The notes under the pieces were generated by a model. That model was not told the origin of the DNA. It made no database searches and was given only the letters and a program-made list of their open reading frames with translations. From positions 124,001 to 188,000 of the forward strand of contig JAPQWV010000483.1 in NCBI GenBank assembly GCA_027422505.1: DNA of 64,000 nucleotides, written 5' to 3'. A program made the translations under genes and the position numbers. Positions 11,516 to 24,699 of this stretch are shown here, piece after piece; the stretch's first letter is position 1, and each line of letters begins with the position of its first letter. The stretch is from Craterostigma plantagineum. Lineage: Eukaryota > Streptophyta > Magnoliopsida > Lamiales > Linderniaceae.

Positions 11516-12981
11516 CTAAAGCGTGTCGTCGTAGGTATTAGCAGTTAATGGAGGGCTCTGATAAGCAACGCCGCCGCCTTCGCCTGTAGTAGCAGTCGAA
11601 GGGTTGCTTGGATTTGTCGTTGGAGTGCTACCACCACCACCTATAATATTCACACTATAATGACCAAACACAAGAAAAGAAGATATTAATAAGAGGAAAA
11701 CATATAATATATTTATATATGTATGAGAAAATGTAATATTATTTACCCATTAATTGGCGGTGGTCCAAAAGGTGTGGTTGGGCTTGGAATATCAGCGCTC
11801 GTCGGCGGCGATGGTATCCCTGTTGGCGTCGACGGCGAGGAGCCAGTGAAGCTGCATGAACCCAAGCCTATGTTTTGCACGGAAATCAAATTTTATTTTA
11901 ATAAATTTTCATGGCGATATAAGAAGGCATATATATATATAGCTTTGCAATTTTAGGATAATAAACCCTTCTAAAAAATGAAGCAATACCAGCACAATTA
12001 AAGCCAGGATCAACCCTAAAATCAAGATTCCGACCTTAATTGTCCTTCCACTTATAAACTTATTATCCTAAACAATTACGACCATTTAATCAGCTGCCTG
12101 TTCCTATATTGCCATTCCGCCTTTAAAAAAAGTAAAGTTAATAAATAATAATAATATTGTTTTTGTTACTTTACTATACTCCTCCTTCCCGCTAATTTTA
12201 TCACACTTTTCCATTTCGGTCGTCCAATAATTTTATCACATTTCCAAACTATCATAAACAATCAATATAATAATATTAAATATTCTTAAAAGACGTGTTA
12301 AAATATACACTTTTTTACCTTTTCATTGTACTATTTTATTATAATAATGTCACCTTAATTTGCGTGGCCAACAACTTATGTGATAAGGTTGCTGGGACGG
12401 AGGGAGTATTATTTTTTGCACGTGATGATACTTGTGTTCTCCACGAACGAATACAAATGCATGCATGGCTATGGCTACTACGACTTACTCGGGTCGAGGC
12501 TGGTAAGAACGGCGCATCCCCCGAAATCGCACGCGACTTTGCCCATACTCCTCTGATACAAACTATCGAAGGCGTACGAAGCGTGGTTCAAAAGCGTGTC
12601 GGGCTCGTAGCAGCTCCCGCCCTGCTGAACCGCCGAGCAGTCTGCTCCTCCCCCGCAAGCGTAGTCCAATGCAGACTGAAGGGCCGCCTCGGAGAGCCCG
12701 CTCTTGGCCACGCACCACCAACGCCTTCCGACGACGGTCGTCCCGGGATTGTAAGTTGGAGAGGCGGGAATTGTCGGTGGGATGGTTACGGAGGGCGGGT
12801 TTGTCGCCGAGGCGATCGGAGGATCGTCGTTGTATTTAATGGATAGTTCTCTGCGGTGGTGGTGGTTGAGTGCTTCGTCGTCGCTGGCTGGCTTTGTTTT
12901 TTGCTCGGGATCACCTGAGATTGGAAAAATATCGAAGCAAATCTTGTGTGAAATGGGTTTCTCTATGAGCTTATAATAGAG

Positions 12982-13017
<36 letters not shown>

Positions 13018-13103
13018 TTACCTGCGGATATGTGGACTGTGAGGAGGGAGAAGAGGAGGAAAGAGAGGAGAAGCTTGGGAGCTTTTGTGGGTTTATTATC
13101 CAT
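11516..13103 (-). CDS. secreted X8-domain (CBM43) callose-binding-like protein
   Basis: Four exons on the minus strand: 13103-13022, 12914-12489, 11867-11747 and 11654-11516; 255 residues with no frame break. A signal peptide (residues 1-27) is followed by a Pro/Thr-rich linker and the X8 module from about residue 90 to 172. Its marks are RRWWCVAKSGLSE, ALDYACG, ADCSAV, YEPDTL, HASYAFDSLYQ and VACDFGG. X8 modules bind beta-1,3-glucan (callose) in the wall or at plasmodesmata. The tail is Pro/Ser/Thr and Gly rich but has no terminal hydrophobic GPI signal. A second acceptor 14 bp upstream in exon 4 order would give a Trp run and an early stop. Intron 2 contains a MITE and intron 1 a GA microsatellite. 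Confidence 0.8.
12177..12409. mobile_element. Stowaway-like MITE in an intron of the X8 gene
   Basis: It starts TACTCCTCCTTCCCG and ends with the complement of TACTCCCTCCGTCCC. This is the typical 'ctccctccgtccc' inverted terminus of Stowaway (Tc1/mariner-derived) MITEs, with TA on both sides as the expected target duplication. Length is about 230 bp. It contains the usual 'attttatcac' subterminal repeats. It has no coding capacity. Confidence 0.75.
12985..13014. repeat. (GA)n microsatellite in X8 gene intron 1
   Basis: Perfect AG run immediately inside the 5' end of intron 1 of the X8-domain gene. Confidence 0.95.
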
Positions 13104-13495
13104 TTGTATTGATTTTTGATGATATGAGATGAGGAGAAAGAAAAGGTTGGCGTATTTAGGGTCGATCCAAGGTGAACAAAAAGGCTAGGGGAAAAGGGCT
13201 TTGCAGAATAAAGTGAAAAGAAAGGAATGAATTTGTAGGAATTTTATGGAATGAGAAAAAGGCAGGTGTTTTCTTTGTCACGAAGAATGAATTTCGGACA
13301 AGAATTTGCCTCTAAATTATGTTAGGAATCCAAGTGAAAAGAAAAAACAAAGAATACCTCTAAAATCTTCGTCGCATGACTAAACTATAACATATAAAAA
13401 AGTGTCTGTTACAGCCATAAATTAAAACCCAAAGTAAGTAACGTTTGCAAATGGTAGGTATTATACACATCATAGAATTGAAGTCGTTTGGAGTT

Positions 13496-16400
13496 CTAAC
13501 TTATCATCAGCAGAAGATCGCCGAAGAAAGGATCGGAGATGGCTTCTTTGGACGATTCGTAGCCGTTCATGCGCTTCTTAAACGAACGTAGTCCTCTTTC
13601 ATCATTAGAGTTTCTTTGCTGAAAAACAAAGGAATGATTTTCTTATTAGCCGTAAGTAATAACTTTCGGGGAGGGGACACGAAGCCGAAGATAACAAGAA
13701 GCCATCTTACGTAGGCTTTCTTGAGGAGCAAAATGTCAACCAAGTACTGTATCCACAACACGTTTGTCTTGGGGAAACTGTTAACATGAAATGATTAGCT
13801 TACAAGCTTAGGATATTATTGTGTACGAGCAATCCAATGACCAAGCATTCCTTGATATTATTTTTTCGATTATTAGTGACAATAAGGAAGATCTAGGTGG
13901 AGGTTAATGTTCCATTAGCAAAGAGAAAAAATATCTGAAAACAGAGTTGAGAGAAGTATTTACCTCTCCTGCCAACATTCATCAGTAACGTCCCTCATCT
14001 TCCTATATGTGTCGGCCTGCACATAAGAGAATTGTGTTCTAACTCGCAAGTAAATCTTAATACGATTAAATGGATTCGCTTATTTTCTTACTTGTTTGTC
14101 TCCCTTTGGACCTTCAAAAAGTTCTGGGTCTGATGATAGGTCCAGAAAGAGTATATCTTCACCTGTTGTTGAGACAAACACTCATTAATATATGTCAATG
14201 CAATATCAAAACGAGTAAAATCGGTAAATAAATTGACAAACCAACCCGTATTAATCCTGGAGAGAGTGAAATCAATTATAGATACAATCAACCCGAATGT
14301 TTTGACTTGTATATTTCTCCCCTCGAGTATGAATTGTAGAGTAGGAGAATCGTCCCGGCGTAAGAGGATATTTCCCTGTTTTTCGACGAATAACCATGTT
14401 AAATGAACGACTTACCAAAGTAATGGCTTAATAATGTAGCAAATATGACGAGTATACCAGTGCAAATCTCGGTGTTCAAATTCGTATGCAGCCTCAGCTA
14501 CAGCCAAAGCTAAGGTCACCTGCAAAATACATTACAGCGTAAGAATAGTTAAAAACTGAAATGTACTCAAACATAAATCCAAAAAAGATGAATATCATTT
14601 ACCTGAAGTATCAAGCTCCTTGCTTCATCAAAGTTCAAGAGCACAAAGTTTTCAAGATCCACACCACCATGTTCTTGTATAAATACCACATAGCACTGAG
14701 ATGATAAATTGTTATGAAATGTCAACTCATATTGAGGCGAATTTGGGAAACCTTAAAAGGGAATATACAGGATTATCCCCCCTAGGTTACCTGATCTGCA
14801 GTAAAATCTCTTGGATTATCATTTTCTGAATCATGCTTCTCATCCCATTCTTCCCATGCATATATTAAAGCAGAATCATAGTGGCCTTGGCACACTCTCA
14901 AACTATGAAATAGGATGAAAGAAATACAGATTTATCCATTTCTGATTTCTCAACTCAATAAATATACATATGGAAGAATGGGTATGAGATTTTATATTGA
15001 CATGAAGAAGCCTGTGGGCTGTATGGGATGGCTGCGATAGCACATACTTTCCAGGCACATTTTGGAATGAAAATGAGGCAGGTATTCTCTTACAAGAGGA
15101 AGAAAACTTACTCTACTGTTCGGATGAATGAACTGCATGCATTAGATGCACCACCTTGTAGGTGATTTAAAGTGCAAGAGAGTACAACCTCTTCCAATAA
15201 TTCTTCTGATTTCTGAATCACATGCAGGTACAAAAATTAAACATTTAAGGAATGCCACTGGTCATACTTAAATTGAAAATAAAAGAAAAAAGAAAAAAGA
15301 AAAATGGAAGAGACAGCGGTGGGTTCAGAGATAGGTAATAATTCCCTCCAAAAAAATACACCTTTTGAAGTTCTCCATTGACTCGTAAATCCCCGTCAAA
15401 TGGAACAATTTTGCAAACATGACGGCCAACTCTGAACGCTTCACCATATGTTCCCTCCCCAACTTTGGCGATGCTTCGTCCCTCACTGTTATAGAAAAGA
15501 ACGCAATTACTATATCAAATGGAAACAAAGTAAAAAGGAATGCCTTCCTAATTTGAAATATTAATTCATCACATCCAAAAGTCATATATTTCCTTAAAAA
15601 TACAATGAGAACGTACCTATTATTGGATCATTAAGAGAGATCAAAAAACATAAAGGGTCTCAGTTGTAGCACTAGACAAAATGTAAGGTAAAAGACAATC
15701 CACCACAGATATAGATTATGGCAAAATGGGAGCAGAGACACACCGGTAAGTCAAAAGCATGTCACCAAATGTTGAAGGTGTCGACTGCCCGCAAGCCGTT
15801 AATAGAGCCGAAAAAGAATTCCAGCCATGACCATCTAGTAACGAAACCCTTGAAGTCAACGAGATTTGAGCAACTGCATTTTCGATATCTTCGCTTGTCT
15901 CCTGGATTGGCATTAAATAGCTCTGTTCATGATTTAAGCCCGAACCACATTCTTGCTGCATAGAATCTGGCCTCATACGAAATTCTGAGGAATGTTTTCC
16001 GGGAGTCTTCAAAGTTGACCTTGTCAAACTATTATGAGCCGTGGGATCCTTAGCTATTTCAGGAGTCTCCAATATTTTAGAAAGTGAACCAGGAAATGCA
16101 TATGCTCGGTTCATTTTCTTTGAGATCAGCCATTTTCGCAGCACTGAGGATAATTGTGGTATCACAACATCTTTTCCTGGGGCATCCATTGTCCAAGTAA
16201 AAGCCTTTTTCGGTGATGGGCTCTCTTCTAACAGCTCAAAAGCATCAACCTCCTGGAAGTATGCTCGTTCTTTATCATAATTAGGAGGTGGTTCTTTTGC
16301 CTGCCCAAGCAACAGGAAAGGTGGTTCTCTAACGCAATGCAACCGGGAAAATGGAGAAGTAAATGATTGAAAAAGATTTAAGATCATACTCTAGGAAGAG

Positions 16401-16921
16401 GTGGTTTAGCTTTTCTTCCGGGTTTCCTTTGATGTGGTTGATTTATGCACACAGTGGCTGCAATGCTCGTTCTTCCTCTGTTGGAAGAACAATGATACTC
16501 CGAAACTAAGCAAACACGATATCACTCATCCCAAACTTTGAGAGAGAATTAAATAATTTGCTGAAAAAGCACAAACCTAGTCGAAAGAGAACGATTCCAA
16601 CTGACTCTCTTCAAACTAGGAACACACACGCTCTTCCGACCACTTGGTTCCGATTTCTTCCTCCTACTGAACTAACAAAGCAATAGGATGAAATACCACA
16701 ACTAAAAAAAAAGGAACGAAAATAAAATCCAGGAAACAAATCCACGACCTTGAATCATCTTTCTGTACGATGGAGTTAGCCTTCTGCGTCCCATGAATTA
16801 CTTCAAATTCCGTCTCTATCACTTCTTCTTGTGCAATTTCTGAACGGAGGTCCACTGTACCAAAATCACCTTGAACGTCAATTGCTCCATTTATAGATAA
16901 AACAAAGCAGGTAAACGACAT
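13496..16921 (-). CDS. HASPIN: haspin histone H3-Thr3 kinase
   Basis: Fourteen exons on the minus strand: 16921-16749, 16666-16577, 16477-16390, 16300-15744, 15485-15362, 15212-15112, 14902-14791, 14695-14603, 14519-14457, 14375-14246, 14162-14092, 14016-13964, 13777-13711 and 13618-13496; about 614 residues. Haspin phosphorylates histone H3 Thr3 in mitosis. The disordered N-terminal half has FELLEESPSPKK. The kinase half shows GEGTYGEAFR (Gly-rich loop), VCKIVPF (ATP lysine), EHRDLHW then GNIL (catalytic loop), and DFTLSRINTG in place of DFG, as in the haspin family. The C-terminus ends DPFFGDLLLMIS. At the exon 9 donor the text reads CACTG/GTATAC; the family frame needs one more G, so a 1-bp loss is likely at about 14457. 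The first ATG is uncertain. Confidence 0.88.
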
Positions 16922-17429
16922 ATAAATCCAAGGAGGCCGAGCGTACCTGATCGCAAATCCATATATCGAGATTAATTTAGGTTAAGAAAGTTCAAATCTG
17001 CTCGAGAAGATGTTTGAATTTGATTTGTGGACTGGGCGGGAGTGACATCGCCCTACAATGCATATTACGTAACCACTGTATCTGTACCAAAAGCGCTATC
17101 CAACGTTTCTTTTTCCTTCATCGTAGTTTTCTTCTTACAAGCTATATATAGTATCTTCATCTAGTAAATACTTTAATAATTAAATAAACTGATTAAACGA
17201 ACAAAAATTAACAACCAAATTAATAAAGCAGCATATAAGATTGAAAACAATAATATCAACCACAGTAAAACAAAGATATATAATTACAAGATTAAAAAAA
17301 AAAGGAAATATTGCCCTCTCTTTCTGCTTCACACTCTCATTTAACGTTACACCTAGGACCATCATCTTCGTCTAGCAGACAATTTCCAGTATGTAATATA
17401 CAACTCCCCAAAAAAAAAACATTCCATGT

Positions 17430-20400
17430 TCATGGATTCCACGACCTCAGAAACGGCTGTTGCTGCTTACCCATCGACTCGGTATTCTGCTGCTGCATAC
17501 CAATCCACCCGAGGTTGTTACTACCCATCTTATTACCATTATTACCCGAAGCACCTCATTACCGCCAAAGTAACCGATAGGGTTGTTACCGTTCGCCGAC
17601 TGCTGTAAGAAACCGCCGCTCGAAGGCATCATCATCCCTCCACCGCCGACGAACCCATTATAGTTCCCAATATTGAGAAGCCGAGGGTCACTGTGGTGGG
17701 CCATGGGCGGACCGTAGCCAGGAACGAGCGGTGGCCTTAGCTCGTTGCATTCAGAGAGAACGCTGAATAGGGTTTGGTCCGAACTGTTGCTGTTGTTGAT
17801 GTTATGATTCCCATTGCCAAACGAAGAAGAAGAAGAAGGCCATAGGGAATGATTCTCAGCGCTGCTGCTGAACCAATTCTGAGCTTGGCTCAAGTGAGGC
17901 ATGGTGGTGTAGCGAGCGTTGGAAGGATACACACCCTCGGGAATGTTATGCTGATCCATTGGGTGGTGGTCGTGCACTTGATGAAGGTGTTGCTGAGGGA
18001 ATTGAGTAGCTTGCATCAGTAAATCGTTGTTGGGTTGTTGTAATTCCAAGGCTGGGTGCTTTGGCTGGGTATGGTACGGCATGATATTACTGTTCTGACC
18101 CTTGAAGAAAGACTGAAGCAGTTCGTTTCGGTCTACTTCGTTGGGGAAGGGGCCGGCGAAGAAAGGCTCGCCTTGGGGACGCCTTCCAGGGGCACAATCG
18201 TCTATTATCCCGACTCCTTGATCGGTCATAAAGGGGGGCAACAGCAGGTCATGGACGGGCGGTGCTGTGCTGTTGTAGCCTCCGTTTGCTGAGGTGGCGT
18301 GATGGTGGTAATAAGATCCGTGGACGCTGTCGCCATCGCCACCTGGCCAGACATCATTGGACGAAGAAGGAAGTGGATCGGGCGATGGAGCGATCAGTGG
18401 CCGTTGATCGATGTGGTCCTGACCCAGAACGTGGTTGTGAGCAACCTCGTGCTCGATGTTGTTGGGATCGATGGGTGTGGGCCCCGCATAGGCGTAGTCG
18501 TCCTTCATCTCCTTCTCTTCTTCGTCACTGCATAGAGTCTGCTGCTCATCCTGAAAGTAGATACGACACAACCGAGAAATAAGTAAAATAATCGTTATTG
18601 GAAAAAAAAAACTGTAATCCACCTCTGTTTCTGGTGTCATCTCATGCATCGGTTCATCGTCGTTGTCAATCTGCCCGACAAGCATTGGATCAGAATTTTG
18701 TTCCTCCACACCCTGATCAGTAATCAGTTGTGTTAATGGTTCAGTTTAGGGAAGGAAGAGTCGTAGAAATATAAAAATATAAACTGCGTCGAGGCAGATG
18801 CGAAACATGATTCGACGAACAAGCTGTGAAATCAGCAACATGCAAGAAGCGCTCGTGTACCTTAACCGTTGGAAGTTGCGTTTCCTCATCGTCGTCGTCC
18901 GATTGCTCTGTTGTTTTTTCACAAGAACCTCCTTCCCTTCGTCTGGTACCACCTGCAGAAGTTAAAGGCCAAGAAGTGATGGTGAAGAAATTTTCATAAT
19001 ATTGCAAAATCATTAACCACGGTCAAAAACATCAATTATTAGAATGGATACACAAACCTCCTTGTGCTTCAGATGTTGTTCCATTTCTGAATTTAGTAAC
19101 AGTAGTATTTGTTGTAATTGTGACTGGTGCGTTCTCATATTAGCAAAAGCTTTTGGAATGTCAATGGTTGCGACTTTTAACCTGCAATACCAAAATTATA
19201 AGGTAAGGCCGAGCATTTGTAGAGCTTCACAATAGCTAGATCCAGGCTACAACAAAGCAACTCACCAGCATTTATGCAGCTTTGTCCTCTCTTCCTCTTC
19301 AAATATTTCAAATGGTTGTACATTTAGGGAATCAATACTGCCTAAAACATTGCTAAGAAACTTCGGCTTAATGCTACTGCCGACATTCTTCATGCTGTTT
19401 TTAACAAGTTCATGCTGTTCCTTGCTTATCTGAGAAAATAATTATAAAAAATCTATCAGACCAAAGAGAAGCCAACAACCAAAGGAAAACATTATAGTAA
19501 CACCAAACTGTCGACCAATGTTAATGGACAAAACAAAAGGAGGCATATGGAATCACCATTGATTCCCCACTGAAAGTAAAATTGTTGAGTCAATAAGACA
19601 TTTAGAATATTTAAGAAACACGAGTGAGCGAAAACAAACTGAAGCATTTTGCCACATGAGAGAGAACCTTGACATATGACATATATTTGGATCCATTTCC
19701 ATGCTGGATATTGCGCCTTTTGACTGTATCTCCTTCCTTGTGTAGTAAATCCCTTAAGACCGCTGGAAGAAATATATGGTGAGCTGTTCATTAAGCTTTT
19801 TCTGCAGAATCATTTATGTATATCAATTCTGAGTTAGTGGTCCAACAAGAAAAAAAAGAAGCATAACGATAATGCTTCAATGATTAATGCAATGATGCAG
19901 TTCAAGAGAAAAAGCGTTAGCACAGGTAGTGTTACGGCGGTGAGATAAAAGAAAAGGCCAACAGCACAAAATTACCTTCTTTGAATTTCTCCATGCAAAA
20001 TTCTGAGATTTGATTATCGCTGCTGTAAGCTTTATCGGAATCACCCCAAGAGCAGGATTCAGGTGTGGCAGCAAGGTTTTCATCAGGATTACAGGTTCTA
20101 TTTTTCTGACGTAGGCATACTTGATTGAGCATGCTTCCGAGACCTGTTACAGTAAGGGATGTTATAACAAGAAAGAATAAATACAGTAATACATCAACAC
20201 TTCATAAAAAAGGGTTACCTCCAAGTATCCTGCACAACTTCCGCTTCAGGATCCTGGGAACTGGACCATTGTTCTTTTAACGTACGCAAGCTACCGATCA
20301 TACTGCAGAGGCCCATGTTATCACGATAAAATACCATTAAGACCAACAAAACTTATATAGAGTATGCTAGAATGTTCTTGAAAAAGGACGTACGTGCTAT

Positions 20401-21184
20401 GATACTTCTCTAAATCTTTGTAGTAGGCCTTCTTCCCATCTTTAGGGCTTGCTCCCTTGTTATAACATTATCTGGATGAAGCTCCCCAGAAGAAAGAGAA
20501 TATCCCTGCATTAACAAAGCAAAAATCTAACAGGCATCCCACAGTGCTGATCCAGCTATATTACATGATGATACTAGCAATAGTAAAAACTTGCCATTAA
20601 ATTAATAAATAATAACATTTCTACCTATAGAAATGCATCGAAAAACTTGCCATTTTGCAAAGGATTTCCAAAGTGGAAGTTATCCCCATCAAGCAATTCT
20701 CTGACAATTGTTTCTGGTTCAGCTACTTTAGGTAAAAACTCCGAAAGAAGGCCCTCTCTCTTTCAGACAGATAGTTCTGCCAGACCTATAACAAGTTCCA
20801 TCCAATGACTATTCTGACAAAACAAATATCATCCAGAAAACAGGATTGGCTACTATAAGTCGTTACCTCATACGACAGGAGGGCAGATATATTCTCGACT
20901 TCAAATATCTCCAGAGGAAGCGAACAAACATCAGCCAATATGTTGTGTCTGTGGGTACCATGATTTATATAGGGCATCAACTGCCTTCTTGAAATACCTA
21001 TCTGCTCTCTCTTAGAAACAACACTCTTCCTTTTCCATCCCACTCAAGAGATATGCTAGGTCTCACAGTCAGGTCTTGAGGTGATATTTTAACTTTTTCG
21101 TCAACTTTCCGCTAATCTGCTCCTGAGATGTGCTGCAAACCAAACTGGCTGAACTTATCATCTTCGGCGCCGATCAGTCGCCAT
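17430..21184 (-). CDS. NFRKB-like DEUBAD-domain protein (several frameshifts as assembled)
   Basis: A multi-exon minus-strand gene resembling plant 'nuclear factor kappa-B-binding' proteins, whose relatives are INO80 chromatin-remodelling subunits. The N-terminus starts MATDRRR at 21184 and contains SLEWDGKGRV and VSKREQIGISR. A DEUBAD-like region follows (ALLSYEV, YLSERER, GDNFHFGNPLQ). The C-terminal part (exons 18952-18861, 18712-18623, 18550-17430) is acidic, then His/Gln/Asn/Gly-rich, ending SWNP. One-base losses relative to the expected frame lie near 21164, 21097, 19132 and 17556, mostly in A or G runs. Exon borders between 19200 and 20700 are only roughly placed. It is transcribed in the same direction as haspin. 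Confidence 0.7.
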
Positions 21185-22290
21185 TAGCCCCACAAATATG
21201 TAGGTTACAATGTCCAAAGACAGTCATTTACTAATTTGACCTTCAAACATAAATTACGTCCTTCAACTGTGGGATTAGAATCAAAACTTCAATAAATTGA
21301 TAGGAAGGTAACATTTTCACAAATTTCAATACTTTAGAATATCATTGGCCTTGGCAAGGAATGATCAGCACAAACTAACAGAGGCAACAACACCCAGAAA
21401 AAATATTCCAATTCTTCCTCCACAAAACCAGACCAGAGGCAACAACACCCAGAAAAAAATATTCCAATCTCTCCACACAACCAGAACCAGCACAGACAAC
21501 CTATACAAAAACGTCGAGAGAAAAAAAAAAAAAATAAATAAACAGACCATTAAAACGAAAGCCACGCAGGGACTAATCCGAATCTGAAAGACATCAATCA
21601 ACATCAACGTGCAGGATTAAGGTCTTCATCGGAGAAAAGCGACACTCTTTCCAACAATTTTATTTTCGATTTCTCCAGCAACAGCAAAAATACCAATCAA
21701 TATGTTGATTGCACTGGGTACGTAAAGCGACGAAAGACGTTGCGATTTTTTTCATCCCGTACTTGATATCGGAGACCAGAATGGTGCCCAATTTCACTAT
21801 CAGTTTCCTGTCTGCCTTGCTCTCAAGCTGAAGAGTGCCCTCCCATCAGCAAATTGAAGAATTACAAAGCGATTGCTTGATTTAGGGTTTACTGCTGCTA
21901 TTTACATTGAAATTCAGATGTGAGGGAGACTGAGATATATGAGGTAGAATAGAATTGAATTTCCGCCTCTGCCCTTTCGGCGTTTAGTTATCTTCCTTCC
22001 TTGCGACGAGTGAATTACAATTTTGGTATAAACTCATCACTCATCAAATTGCAAAATAAGTGCAAGAAATAGTTATATAAAGTATATAAAATTATCGATC
22101 GAAAATGAGAACAAAAACGTTTGTATCATTTAACATTCTTTATTTTGTTATTATTATTTTCTTTTATTCCTACTTTCGAAGATGGGGTCACTCATCTAAC
22201 TTGCCACATGGCATGTGGTCTTATGCATATATATATATGTTCATGCAATCTTTCGAATAAAGACTAGAAAAACAATATTAAAATAATAAT
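21185..22290. other. 5' leader and promoter of NFRKB-like gene; edge of right arm
   Basis: An AT-rich region with A-rich direct repeats around 21366-21470 (two copies of 'gaggcaacaacacccagaaaaa'-type sequence). The stretch at about 21600-21960 may be a noncoding first exon. No other gene seen. Confidence 0.5.
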
Positions 22291-22400
22291 TGTGCAGTAG
22301 TAAGTTCATCGCAGAATCAAAATGTGAGCTGAAAACGTGTAAAAGGCTTCCGATGAAATTAAGCTTGAATGGGACTGATACTCATCTCACGGCTTCTGTC

Positions 22401-24578
22401 ATGGCCGTTAAGCTTCGATCATTGGTCCTAACCAAGAGGATTCCCAATTGGATTCTCTTCTCAAAAGCCTCGGCGTCTTCGGTGTCTCGCGCGACGATGA
22501 AGTACCAAAACACTAGCCACGAGGAAGAAGAGAATCGAACAATCAATCCACCTTTTCATGAGGAATCCGAATTTCAGTTTCTGAGAAGCAATCTCCATCC
22601 TGACAACTTAGTTCTGTGTTAGACAGCACGCCTGATCTGAACTCTTCGCTGAAGCTATTCAGATGGGCTTCTCTTCAGAGAGGCTTTCGTCACACGGCAG
22701 AGACCTACTGCGCGATGATTTCGAAGCTGGGAATGGCTGGCGAGTTGGATGAGATGGAGGGTTTCTGCCGAGAAATGGTGAGGGAGAAATTCCTCGGTTT
22801 GGAGATGAAGCTATTGTCGTTGATTGATTCTTTTGTTGCCAACAATAGGCTTAGTGAAGGTCTTAGGGTTTCTTAAAGTTATGAACATGAGCAGCTTTAA
22901 ACCTACAATAGGAGTGATAAACTGTTTGATGGGCGCACTCGTGAGGAAAAGAGAGATCTTAAGGATGTCGTCTTTGCGTACAAAGAAATGGCGAAAGCTG
23001 AGATTTTGCCCAACACAGAAACTTTGAATTACTTGATCGATGCCTTGATTGAATCTGGGAGAGTTGATACAGCTTTAGATCAGTACAGACGAATGTGCAA
23101 GAAAGGATGCAACCCTAATGTTAGAAACTTACGAGATACTGATCGATGGGCTCGTTCGCAGAAATATGGTCGATGAGGCTTTAGACGTATTAAACGACAT
23201 GGTGTATAAGCGCAGATGTGAGGCGAACTCTAAGTTTTATGATCGTGTGATACCTCTGTTTTGTGGGCTGAGAAATCTCGAGGTTGCCTCGTGGCTCTTC
23301 AAAAGGATGAAAGTTTGTAAGATAATCCCGATTCTGCAACTTATGGGGCGATGATAAAATGCTTGTGCGAGCATCTTCGTATGGATGAAGCTATCGAAAT
23401 CTATGAAGATATGATAGAACGTGGCTTAGAACCCGACCATCAAGTCTACCTAGATGTAATTACCGGCTTTTGTGAGATAAATAAATTCGTCGAAGCTCAA
23501 AGCCTTTGCAGGAAAGTGAAATCTTCGACGCATCTCTGTATAACATACTTCTCAAATCTTGCTGTGACTGCGGCAATTTCACAGTGGCGAAAGGTTTGTT
23601 TCTCGATATGTACGAGGAGAATATAACCGACACAGAGTCTTGGAATATCTTTATTCGTTTTCTCGGCGAGAATGTTCAGGTCAATAAAGCACTGGAGTGC
23701 CTTGGTAGGATGTTTACTTCTTCCTTTGCTCCCAACTCTGATACATACTCTGCCATCATTCTTGCTTACTGCCGATCAGAGAAACTATTGAACGCCTTAG
23801 ATTTGTTCCTTCGCATGAGATCGAAGTGTTGGGCTTTGGACTCGTTATCCTATGCAGAATTCATACAGCAACTTGCGAGAATGGAGACATAAAAGAGGCA
23901 TTCGAGGTTTTCAATTACATGTCTGAAAAGGGCCGTGTCCTTCAATCCAACGCCTTCGATACGTGATCGAAAAACTCTGCACAAATGGAGGGATAGCTCA
24001 GCAATCAAATTACTCTGCTCATCATCAGCATCTGTAGGAGTAAGTACGACCACCTATAACAGCATAATGAGAAGCTTACTCAAATCGGGCCAAGGAAAAA
24101 AATCAAGCCACTGCAATACTCCCACGAATGATAGTAAACGGCTGCGATTTCGACGCAGAAACGTACTGCCTTCTCATCGAAAGCACCATTTCCGCTCATC
24201 GAATCGGAGAATCGATCCATCTCTTCAACGCAATGCTGAGGAGCGGCCTAACGCCCGACGCAGAAACGCTATCTCTTTTCTTGCGGGCCTGGCTGGCTAT
24301 TCTCTTATGCATGCCGTCGTCTCGGCCGTGAAGGAGAAAACTCGTCGATTTTCTCGACTCGACAATGTATAACGTCGTCGTAAGCAGCCTATGGAGAGAA
24401 GGTTACCGTAGAGAGGCTGACGACTTGCTCGACGTTATGTTGGCAAAAGGATTTGTCCCTAGCGAGCCTACTCACGGGCTTTTGATGAAGGGCTCAGTTT
24501 GCAATGACGAAGTATTGGATCTGAGAGATGGCGTTAGCTGCATACTCGAAAGAGGGCCTTAAAGAGATGCCACCATGA
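22401..24578 (+). pseudogene. second copy of the PPR gene, multiply frameshifted
   Basis: This is the reverse-complement copy of the gene at 5970-8182. Protein similarity runs through all frames from MAVKLRSLVL at 22401 to the stop at 24578. The frame breaks at least eight times (near 22612, 22870, 23010, 23125, 23330, 23505, 23880, 23965 and later), nearly all 1-bp indels. At one place (about 22785) it is the intact copy, reading REKFLGLEMK where the left arm is shifted. There are also true substitutions (for example KACKII to KVCKII, and HAVIPAV to HAVVSAV). It may be a decayed paralogue or a poorly polished copy of a working gene. Confidence 0.85.
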
Positions 24579-24699
24579 GATTATAGAAACAGTGTAATGA
24601 AGAAACAGTGAAAGATTATAGAAACAGTGTAAGAAAAGAGACTATAGAGAGCTTTCTCCTCTTCAGCTGAAAGAGCATACAGGGGAAAAAAAAAACCCG

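Noticed and set aside
21345..21607. Pair of overlapping open frames on both strands
   Set aside because: A/T-rich simple sequence with direct repeats upstream of the NFRKB-like start. No family features.
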